From JBBRMQ01 sp038230775 (lineage in GTDB: Bacteria > Acidobacteriota > Thermoanaerobaculia > Gp7-AA8): DNA of 16,118 nt. The position numbers and the translations under genes were made by a program. The number at the start of each line of letters is the position of its first letter. Position 1 is the stretch's first letter. The stretch is taken from assembly GCA_038230775.1 (NCBI GenBank), contig JBBRMQ010000076.1, positions 1 to 16,118 of the forward strand, given 5' to 3'. This document shows positions 1-5,452 of this stretch, one piece after another. The notes below the pieces were generated by a model. The model searched no databases. It was not told where the DNA came from and saw only the letters and a list, made by a program, of their open reading frames with translations.

Positions 1-243
1 GATTCGACCCCGCTTCGCGTGCGCGTTCTCTTCGACGGCAAGCCGATGGCTTCCGCTCTGGTCACCGCACTGAATCGTGATGACTCTTTGCTTCACGTCG
101 CCGTCCGCAGCGACGCCGCGGGGCGCGCGACCCTCGCGCTGCCGAAGCACGGCGTGTGGCTCGTCAAATGTGTCGCACTCGTTCCGCCGAAGAGCGGAGC
201 GGAGTGGGAGACCCTTTGGGCATCGCTCACCTTCGAACGATAG
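1..243 (+). CDS. DUF4198 family protein, C-terminal fragment (5' end outside window)
   Basis: The reading frame is open from base 1 and ends at TAG 241-243, so only the last 80 codons are present. A GTG at 19 is probably internal. The visible part has a β-rich tail with VRVLFDGKPM near its start and AEWETLWASLTFE at the end, which I recognise as the end of DUF4198 proteins (periplasmic, carboxypeptidase-regulatory-like fold, often beside nickel/cobalt uptake genes). The stop lies inside the start region of the HupE-like gene, so the two are probably translationally coupled. The metal role is inferred from family and neighbour; no metal ligand can be assigned in this fragment. Confidence 0.75.
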   Translation, partial: DSTPLRVRVLFDGKPMASALVTALNRDDSLLHVAVRSDAAGRATLALPKHGVWLVKCVALVPPKSGAEWETLWASLTFER

Positions 244-1211
244 TCGCGCTCTCGCTGCTGGCTGCCTGCAGCGCGCAGGCGCACGAGATCGGCACGATGC
301 GTATCAGCGCGCGGTTCCAGCGCGACCACACCTACGTGATCGACGTGGCCACGTCGCAGGATTCACTCACGCGACGCCATGCCACGCCGGCGATGCTCGC
401 CGAAGCCATCGAAGTTCGTTTCAGCAACGCGCGCGTCAACCCGCGGATCACGATGCTGCCCGGCCCGGTCATCCGGTTGCAGGGCAAGATTCCGCCACGC
501 GCGAGCGCGTTCACCTGGCGCTACGGCATGACGTTCGCGGCCTACGCGCTCACGGCAGTCAACGAAGGCGACGCGCCGCAGACGCAGTGGGTCAGCGCCG
601 ATGAAGTCAGCAAGCCGTTTCCGCTCTCGCATGCGGTGATCACACCCACGCGCCTCGACGTGATCCGCCAATATCTCGTTCTGGGTTTCACCCATATCGT
701 CCCCAAGGGCTTCGATCACATCCTCTTCGTCCTCGGCCTCTTCCTGCTGTCGACCAGGCTGAAGGACGTCCTCGCACAAGTGTCCGCGTTCACCATCGCG
801 CACTCGATCACACTCGGCCTCACGATCTACGGCGTCGTCTCGCTGCCGCCGCGCATCGTGGAGCCCATGATTGCGCTGTCGATCGCCTACGTGGCCATCG
901 AAAACATATTCACGACCAAATTGCACGGGTGGCGCGTCGCCGTGGTGTTCTGCTTCGGCCTGCTTCACGGGATGGGATTCGCGGGCGTGCTGAAGGAGCT
1001 CGGTCTGCCGCGATCGCAGTTCCTCACCGCGCTCGTGGCATTCAACGTCGGCGTGGAGGCGGGACAACTAAGCGTGATCGCCGCAGCGTTCCTGTTGTTC
1101 GCGTACTGGCATCAACACAAGACGTGGTTTCGCTACCGATTCCTGGTGCCGGCCTCGCTCGTGATCGCCATGACGGGCATCTTCTGGACGTTTCAGCGGA
1201 TTCTGACGTGA
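204..1211 (+). CDS. HupE/UreJ family membrane protein
   Basis: Probable metal (nickel/cobalt-type) permease or accessory protein of the HupE/UreJ_2 family in the inner membrane. A signal peptide (IVALSLLAACSAQA, then HE) is followed by about 130 periplasmic residues and about six membrane segments. Family motifs are visible: GFDHILFVLGLFLL, FTIAHSITLGL, AYVAIENIF, FGLLHGMGFA and FNVGVEAGQL. The His, Asp and Glu residues inside the helices are the expected metal-contact positions. The start is uncertain: GTG 204 (GGAG at 196-199) and TTG 216 (GGGAG at 206-210, spacing 5) both give a clean signal peptide; ATG 156 would add a non-hydrophobic extension. It overlaps the preceding DUF4198 gene, and this pairing supports a joint metal-uptake role. 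The transported ion cannot be read from the sequence. Confidence 0.85.
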   Translation: MGDPLGIAHLRTIVALSLLAACSAQAHEIGTMRISARFQRDHTYVIDVATSQDSLTRRHATPAMLAEAIEVRFSNARVNPRITMLPGPVIRLQGKIPPRASAFTWRYGMTFAAYALTAVNEGDAPQTQWVSADEVSKPFPLSHAVITPTRLDVIRQYLVLGFTHIVPKGFDHILFVLGLFLLSTRLKDVLAQVSAFTIAHSITLGLTIYGVVSLPPRIVEPMIALSIAYVAIENIFTTKLHGWRVAVVFCFGLLHGMGFAGVLKELGLPRSQFLTALVAFNVGVEAGQLSVIAAAFLLFAYWHQHKTWFRYRFLVPASLVIAMTGIFWTFQRILT

Positions 1212-1226
1212 TGCAGGGAGGGTACG

Positions 1227-1592
1227 TCAGTGCTCCACGCACATACGAATGGCCTGCACGAGCTCATGGATGTCGAATGGCTTCCTGAGCTTCGCGCAGA
1301 TGTTCTCCTCGCCAATGGTGTCGATCGCTGCCTGCGAGGTCGCCGAGATGACGATGACGAATTTCTCTCCCGGACGCTGGACCTTCATCTCATCGAGGAC
1401 GTCCTGCCCGTTCCCTGGCCCCATCATCAAGTCGAGGACGAGAGCGTCATACCGCTTGGCCCGCATTCGCTCGATCGTCTCCAGACCGTTGCCAGCCTCG
1501 TCGACATCGAACTTCTCCAGTCGCAACAGCGTGCTCACCAGTCCGCGAATCGCTTTGTCGTCATCCGCGATCAGAATCGACTGGTCATGCAT
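1227..1592 (-). CDS. Single-domain response regulator (CheY-like receiver)
   Basis: A 121-residue receiver with no output domain. Acidic pocket D10-D12, phosphoacceptor D54 (ALVLDLMMG), switch serine in VIVISATS and the conserved lysine in LRKPFD are all present, so it should be phosphorylatable. The start is taken at 1592 (MHDQSILIADDD); ATG 1619 would add nine residues that do not look like receiver sequence. No Shine-Dalgarno precedes 1592, but a CATACT hexamer ends six bases upstream, and a perfect GTAGGA-N4-TCCTAC palindrome is centred about 42 bases upstream, a class II activator position. The gene lies downstream of and codirectional with the GAF-LuxR regulator, and converges on the HupE-like gene 15 bp away. 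Its partner kinase is unknown; the kinase at 3646 is a candidate by proximity only. Confidence 0.9.
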   Translation of the reverse strand: MHDQSILIADDDKAIRGLVSTLLRLEKFDVDEAGNGLETIERMRAKRYDALVLDLMMGPGNGQDVLDEMKVQRPGEKFVIVISATSQAAIDTIGEENICAKLRKPFDIHELVQAIRMCVEH

Positions 1593-1598
1593 GGCGGA

Positions 1599-1604
1599 AG
1601 TATG
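1599..1604 (-). promoter_or_regulatory. Putative -10 element of a leaderless start for the receiver gene at 1592
   Basis: On the minus strand CATACT is followed by six bases and then the ATG at 1592. There is no Shine-Dalgarno. The predicted transcription start would fall at or next to the ATG. Confidence 0.35.
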
Positions 1605-1626
1605 GCCGCTTCCTGGCATGTGGACC

Positions 1627-1642
1627 GTAGGAATGATCCTAC
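1627..1642. promoter_or_regulatory. Perfect palindrome GTAGGA-ATGA-TCCTAC, candidate LuxR/NarL-type operator
   Basis: This 16-bp site has two perfect 6-bp arms around a 4-bp spacer, with the half-site size and spacing of operators bound by dimeric NarL/FixJ/RcsB-type HTH proteins. It lies in the 70-bp gap between the GAF-LuxR gene stop and the receiver start, about 42 bases upstream of the receiver's predicted transcription start. An identical-arm copy is at 2657-2672. The obvious candidate binders are the two LuxR-HTH proteins encoded at 1663-2517 and 3017-3649; binding itself is inferred. Confidence 0.6.
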
Positions 1643-1662
1643 AGGTGGTGGCGCAGACGGGA

Positions 1663-2517
1663 TTAATGAACCTCGGACCACGTGACCAGCCCGCGGTCCA
1701 GAGCGTAGCGGAGCAGCTCGAAGCTTCCGTTCAGTTTCAGTTTCCGCAGCGTTCGCTGGCGATGGGTGGCAACGGTCTTCACACTGAGACCGAGCTTGAA
1801 CGCGATTTCCTTCTGCGGAACGCCACGGACCATCATCGACATGATCTCGTTTTCGCGGTCGCTGAGTTGCTGATCTCTCCCCGTCTGCTGCACCGCTGCC
1901 GAAAACGGAGTCGCTGTCCTGCCAATCCGGTGCTGGAGCGAGAGCAACAGGCTGTACCCGGCGCCGGCGAAGCTCGCCATACTCGTGAGCACTCGTGCAT
2001 CCTCGCGATCGAACTTGCGCCGCTCGTCATGGGCCACCAGCCACAGCGTTCCCACCGGCACGTCGTGGATCGAAAACGGCACCAGCAGGGCCTCGACGAT
2101 CTCGGGCTGCACAGCCTGGAAATAGGTGAAGAACCGGCCGGGCCGCTCGAACAGTTGTGAGGTTCCGCGATCCAGCGTCGTGCCGCATGGCCCGAACTCG
2201 CGGCGGGTCATGCCACCGAGGTGCGACGCGAATCCGCCGGCAATGGCGCGCCACCGGAAGATCGGCCCTGCGTCGTCTTTGTCGAGGATGCTGATTCCGG
2301 CCGTGTCGGCGTCACAGACGTCGAGAGCGACCTCGCATAGAGTCTGAAGAATCAATTCGGGATGCTCGCTGAGAGCCTGCGAGAGCCGCCCTAGACCCCG
2401 GCTCTCCGCGGCCGGACGGGCCGGGCGGGGGATCCGGCGATTGAGTTGCGCAGTGGTGATGACGCGCTCGAGTCCGTCGGGTGCCCGTGATACGGATGCT
2501 CGAGCTTCGCTGGCCAT
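1663..2517 (-). CDS. GAF domain + LuxR-type HTH transcriptional regulator
   Basis: A 284-residue cytoplasmic transcription factor. After a Pro/Arg-rich N-terminal 35 residues comes a GAF domain (about 45-190). It has landmarks of a GAF subfamily common in sensor kinases: FRWRAIAGGFA, GPCGTTLDRG, EALLVPFSIHDVPVGTLWLVAHD and FDREDARVL. The C-terminal part (about 220-280) is a GerE/LuxR helix-turn-helix (LSDRENEIMSMMVRG, KEIAFKLGLSVKTVATHRQR). It therefore probably couples a small-molecule or redox input directly to DNA binding without phosphorylation. ATG 2517 is preferred (GAGG about 10 bases upstream); GTG 2595 would add 26 residues. Its HTH resembles that of the response regulator at 3017 (KTVATHR, LLxYALxxGL, then W near the C-terminus), so the two could share a DNA site. 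Candidate sites GTAGGA-N4-TCCTAC flank this gene on both sides. Confidence 0.88.
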   Translation of the reverse strand: MASEARASVSRAPDGLERVITTAQLNRRIPRPARPAAESRGLGRLSQALSEHPELILQTLCEVALDVCDADTAGISILDKDDAGPIFRWRAIAGGFASHLGGMTRREFGPCGTTLDRGTSQLFERPGRFFTYFQAVQPEIVEALLVPFSIHDVPVGTLWLVAHDERRKFDREDARVLTSMASFAGAGYSLLLSLQHRIGRTATPFSAAVQQTGRDQQLSDRENEIMSMMVRGVPQKEIAFKLGLSVKTVATHRQRTLRKLKLNGSFELLRYALDRGLVTWSEVH

Positions 2518-2655
2518 GGACGCAGAACCTCGCTTCGGTGAGGCGACATCAGTGGCGACGCTTTTCCATGCACCCCTCTGGTCATGGAATTTCACAACGA
2601 CGTCAGCTTATCGCGCTATGAATGCGATGGCTGACCAATTCAGCGCGTCTTGCGC

Positions 2656-2673
2656 TGTAGGATTTTTCCTACA
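2656..2673. promoter_or_regulatory. Perfect palindrome TGTAGGATTTTTCCTACA, candidate LuxR/NarL-type operator
   Basis: The 12 arm bases are identical to those of the site at 1627-1642, extended here by one more pair (T...A), around a TTTT core. It sits between two divergently transcribed genes that both encode LuxR-type HTH proteins, as expected for an autoregulatory operator. Distance is about 147 bases to the GAF-LuxR ATG and about 350 bases to the response regulator ATG, so leftward regulation is the more natural reading. Confidence 0.6.
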
Positions 2674-2685
2674 TCGCCGGGGGAC

Positions 2686-2780
2686 GTGTCATCGAGCGTA
2701 GCGAGGGACCGGTGTGGGTGGGTGGCATGGTCGACGAGCCGCCCGCCCACACCGGTTCCTCGCTACGCTCGGAATGACAC
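2686..2780. repeat. Hairpin repeat, GTGTCAT...ATGACAC family, copy 1
   Basis: The outer ends GTGTCAT/ATGACAC pair, followed by GAGCGTAGCGAGG against CCTCGCTACGCTCGG, and an inner pair GGTGTGGGTGGG against CCGCCCACACC. The 95 bases can fold into one long stem. A second copy with the same ends and the same GAGCG-AGCGAGGGACC arm is at 9339-9419. This looks like a REP/MITE-like dispersed element; similar sequences are common in GC-rich environmental genomes. It encodes nothing. Confidence 0.75.
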
Positions 2781-2790
2781 ACTCGCTCTC

Positions 2791-2837
2791 GTAGCGCCAC
2801 CGGCCCGGTGGCGGGACCGCCGCCGGCTAGGCGGCCG
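2791..2837. repeat. GC-rich palindromic repeat, GTAGCGCC family, copy 1
   Basis: Begins GTAGCGCC, contains CCACCGGCCCGGTGG (a nested palindrome) and ends CCGCCGCCGGCTAGGCGGC. The end segment matches the one near 11524-11546 at all but two of 23 bases, so this is a dispersed intergenic repeat and not local low complexity. It lies directly after the hairpin repeat at 2686-2780. Confidence 0.6.
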
Positions 2838-3016
2838 TAATGGCCGAGCGCGTTTCGTCCTCACAAGTTGCGCGAGGAGAAAACGCGATTTCGTAAGTTT
2901 CGCGTGGGGCGACTGCAATGTGGCTGCACATCTGCAATTGCCCCAGAGAAATCCGACAGTGATGGTGGGACGTATTGATGGAAAAGCACGGGATTTGAAC
3001 ATCAGGACAGAGGGAA

Positions 3017-3649
3017 ATGCTCGAGATTCTCATTGCAGACGATCACCCGGTAATTCGCAGCGGCGTCAGAAACCTCCTACGCAATGACTCGTCGATGCGG
3101 GTGGCGGCCGAGGCCGGCAGCGCAGCCGATGTCATTCGTCAGGCTGGCGCGCGGAAATTCGACGCGATCCTCCTCGACCTCTCCTTCACCGACGGCACGG
3201 GTCTCGATGTTCTTCCTCTCCTTCGTTCACGCCATCCCGACGTGCCGGTGATCGTGTTCACCAATGCTGCTGAGATGGCCGGCCAGTGTCTCGAAGCGGG
3301 CGCGGCCGCGTTCGTGGCCAAAGATGCAAGCGGTGAGGAGCTGAAATTCGCCGTGGAGTCGGCAATCCGCGGACGGAAGTACGTCGCGTCCTCGAGACAG
3401 ACTCACATGAATGGTGATGCCTCTTCCGCGGATGTGATGCCTCACCTTCGTCTGTCGAAGCGGGAGGCGGAGATCATGCAGCATCTCGTGGATGGAAAGC
3501 CTGCGAAGAACATCGCGTTCGAGCTCTCCATCAGCGAGAAGACGGTCGCCACACACCGCGCCCGGATCCTGAAGAAGCTGAGCGTGACGGATACGCGTGG
3601 ACTGCTCCTCTACGCGCTGCGAGCCGGACTGACCGACTGGTCCGCATGA
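3017..3649 (+). CDS. NarL/FixJ family response regulator (REC + LuxR HTH)
   Basis: A 210-residue DNA-binding response regulator. The receiver occupies residues 1-120: acidic pair D8/D9, phosphoacceptor D54 (ILLDLSF), switch T82 (VIVFTN) and K102 (FVAKDAS). The LuxR/GerE HTH occupies about 143-205 (LSKREAEIMQHLVDGK, KNIAFELSISEKTVATHRARIL). Start ATG 3017 is preceded closely by AGAGGG. Its stop overlaps the start of the histidine kinase gene (ATGA at 3646-3649), so the two are translationally coupled and the kinase is the likely cognate partner. The HTH is a plausible reader of the GTAGGA-N4-TCCTAC palindromes at 1627 and 2657, by family and proximity. Phosphorylation by the kinase depends on whether the TGA in that gene is read through. 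Confidence 0.93.
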   Translation: MLEILIADDHPVIRSGVRNLLRNDSSMRVAAEAGSAADVIRQAGARKFDAILLDLSFTDGTGLDVLPLLRSRHPDVPVIVFTNAAEMAGQCLEAGAAAFVAKDASGEELKFAVESAIRGRKYVASSRQTHMNGDASSADVMPHLRLSKREAEIMQHLVDGKPAKNIAFELSISEKTVATHRARILKKLSVTDTRGLLLYALRAGLTDWSA

Positions 3650-4785
3650 GCGCTCTTCAGAAGGACGTCGAGGCCATCGGGCGCATCGACTCTGTGGACA
3701 CCGCGCTCCAACTGCTGCGGCAGACGACCGGTCTGCGCATCGCACTCGTGGCGCGCGTGACGCCCGATTCCTGGACCGCGTGCGCGATTCTGGACGACGT
3801 CGGATTCGGCTTGAAGCCGGGCGACCACCTCGAGCTCAACGACACGTATTGAAGCGTCGTCGGCGGCGCGGTCGCGCCGCTTCTCATCACCCACGCCAGC
3901 CGCGACGTTCGTTTTCGCAATCACCCCGGCCTGGCGAAATACGGCATCGAGAGCTACATCGCCGTTCCGCTGACGCGGCGCGACGGCTCGTATTTCGGAA
4001 CCCTGTGTGCGCTCGATCCCAAGCCAACGAGTCTTACCGAAGAGCACTTGATGACGTTCCGACTGGTGGCGACGCTGATCGCCTTCGAGCTGGAGGCCGC
4101 GGAGGAACAGGAACGCTCTGAAACAGAATTGCAAGCGCGCGAGACGCTGATGGGGATCCTCGGCCACGACCTGCGAACACCTCTCACGGCGATCGCGCTT
4201 GCGGCGGAAGGCCTCCTTCGCCACTCGCCCACCGCACAACCGGAGGCCCTCGGCATCCTCGCCAGCGCCCGCAGGGCGACGAGGATGGTGCGCGACCTTC
4301 TCGACTTCACGCGCACGCGTTGGACCGGCACGATTCCGATCGAGCGATCGGAGGTCGACTTCCGCCGCGTCGCTGAGAAAGTGGTCTCGGAGATCCGCCT
4401 CGGAGTCCCCGAGCGCGACATCGCTTTCCACGCGACAGGAGACTGCGTCGGAGAATGGGACGCCGATCGCGTGGCACAGGTCGTCGCCAATCTGGCGGCG
4501 AACGCCGTCAAGTACGGCAAGCCCGACGCTCCCGTCGACATCGTCATCGAAGGCAACCACGACCGCGTGAAGCTCGAGGTGAAAAATCTTACCGATGCAC
4601 GGCACGCGGCGCTCGAAGAGCTCTTTCAACCGTTCCGCCGCGGACATCGCGGCGGCGAAGGTCTCGGCCTTGGCCTCTACATCGTGCGCGAGATCATGAA
4701 CGCGCATGGCGGCAACGTGGAAGCGACCCGCGATGGCGAGGCGATGACGTTCTCCACGACGTGGCCCAAAGCTTCGCGATGTTGA
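3646..4785 (+). CDS. Soluble GAF-HisKA-HATPase sensor histidine kinase with in-frame TGA (possible selenoprotein)
   Basis: One frame runs from ATG 3646 to TGA 4783-4785 (379 residues), broken only by TGA 3850-3852 at codon 69. Residues 1-140 form a GAF domain that continues smoothly across the TGA: VGFGLKPGDHLELNDTY before it, and SYIAVPLTRRDGSYFGTLCALDP after it. The TGA falls where I recall homologues having a conserved Cys (T-x-C). Downstream are the H-box (LGHDLRTPL, H174), the N-box (NLAANAVKYG) and the ATP-lid region (GLGLGLYIVREIMNAHGG). The D-x-G-x-G box is not recognisable. There are no membrane segments, so the sensor is cytoplasmic. It overlaps the response regulator by 4 bp and the DinB-like gene by 7 bp. 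If the TGA terminates, the products are a 68-residue fragment and perhaps a 245-residue kinase core from TTG 4048. Selenocysteine, nonsense mutation and sequence error all remain open. Confidence 0.8.
3850..3880 (+). promoter_or_regulatory. UGA codon with SECIS-like hairpin
   Basis: TGA 3850-3852 is followed after 10 bases by a perfect 7-bp stem GCGGCGC/GCGCCGC (3863-3869 and 3874-3880) closing a GGTC loop (3870-3873). The loop begins 17 bases after the TGA. Bacterial SECIS elements lie inside the coding region just after the UGA, with apical-loop G bases (GGUC in E. coli fdhF) at 16 or more bases; this fits. The stem is all G/C in a GC-rich gene, so chance is not excluded, and function is inferred. 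Confidence 0.45.
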
Positions 4786-5333
4786 GCGAGCGCCGGTGGA
4801 AAAAAGCGCTCGCGGAACACGAAGTCCTCGTGCACGATTGTGCCGCCCAGTGCGAGCGAGTCTTGCCGGCCGACTGGCACCGTGCTCCGTCACCCGACAA
4901 ATGGAGTCCCGCCGCGATCATGCTCCACATCTGCCAGTCCTACGAAATCGGCCGGGACGCCGTGCTGGAAGGGCGCAGCATGCGTCTGCGGGTCAAGCCC
5001 TCCACGGCGTGGTTGTGGCGCGTTTTTCTCCTGCCGGTCATTCTCTGGACCAGGCGTTTCCCCCGCGGGGCGAAGGCGCCGCGCGAAGTGGTTCCGGACG
5101 CGATGGAATCCGATGGCCTAACACAAGACGCAGCGGTCGCGCGGTTGACGCGCGTGTCAGCCGAGGCGGCGATCGCGCTTCGGCACGCCGCCGGCCAGCG
5201 TCCCGCTCCCTCGATGACGCACGCCTACTTCGGCCCCCTCGCACCGCTGACCACCATGCGGCTGCTCAACGCCCACACGCGACATCACACACAGTCGCTT
5301 GGGCGGCTGGCCGGCGAGATCGCCCCGGCCTAA
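4779..5333 (+). CDS. DinB-like (DinB/YfiT superfamily) protein
   Basis: A 184-residue protein of the DinB/YfiT four-helix-bundle superfamily, which usually binds a divalent metal through three histidines and includes thiol-dependent transferases. The expected pattern is visible: an N-terminal helix with HEVLVHDC, then DKWSPAAIMLHICQSYE (first ligand His in the WS...H motif) and, near the C-terminus, NAHTRHHTQSLGRL (H-x-x-HH). The middle has a hydrophobic, Trp-rich stretch (AWLWRVFLLPVILW) that may be a membrane-facing helix. ATG 4779 overlaps the kinase stop by 7 bp, so translation is coupled. The substrate is unknown. Its fixed position behind a possible redox- or thiol-based sensor is suggestive only. 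Confidence 0.8.
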   Translation: MLSERRWKKALAEHEVLVHDCAAQCERVLPADWHRAPSPDKWSPAAIMLHICQSYEIGRDAVLEGRSMRLRVKPSTAWLWRVFLLPVILWTRRFPRGAKAPREVVPDAMESDGLTQDAAVARLTRVSAEAAIALRHAAGQRPAPSMTHAYFGPLAPLTTMRLLNAHTRHHTQSLGRLAGEIAPA

Positions 5334-5343
5334 CTCATCGCTC

Positions 5344-5359
5344 GTCGGGAAACTCCTAC
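5344..5359. promoter_or_regulatory. Degenerate GTAGGA-N4-TCCTAC-like site upstream of DUF4331 gene
   Basis: GTCGGG-AAAC-TCCTAC keeps the right arm perfectly and four of six left-arm bases. It is intergenic, about 94 bases before the DUF4331 ATG. By my estimate a 10-of-12 match is expected roughly 0.6 times by chance in a window this size, so this site is weak by itself. Confidence 0.3.
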
Positions 5360-5452
5360 ACCTGAACGGCTTCCTTGGTGATCCTCTTGCGGAGCACGTC
5401 CTCGAGAAATGACCTGCCCTTCAAGGGCTCGTCGAAACCACGGAGGAGAAAG

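Larger units (their letters stand above)
2518..3016. other. Divergent intergenic region without a credible gene
   Basis: About 500 bases separate the GAF-LuxR gene (leftward) and the NarL-type regulator (rightward). Open frames here lack family features and are interrupted by palindromes. The region holds the perfect GTAGGA-N4-TCCTAC site (2657-2672), a 95-bp hairpin repeat (2686-2780), a GC-rich palindromic repeat (2791-2837), and about 180 bases before 3017 in which I see only the Shine-Dalgarno-like AGAGGG just before the ATG. Confidence 0.7.

Noticed and set aside
3065..3080. GTCAGA-AACC-TCCTAC, another 10-of-12 match to the palindrome
   Set aside because: It lies inside the receiver coding sequence (GVRNLLRN) and about 0.6 such matches are expected by chance.
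3850..3852. Frameshift instead of TGA recoding in the kinase
   Set aside because: The same frame continues with correct GAF sequence immediately after the TGA, so no indel is needed; only a base substitution or recoding explains it.
3610..4893. A 427-codon minus-strand frame opposite the histidine kinase
   Set aside because: The plus strand carries complete GAF, HisKA and HATPase motifs. The existence of this antisense frame is a GC effect and does not argue that the kinase is dead.
5375..5452. Upstream start for the DUF4331 gene
   Set aside because: The 26 extra residues are arginine-rich and would bury the signal peptide; ATG 5453 has a strong GGAGGAG site.
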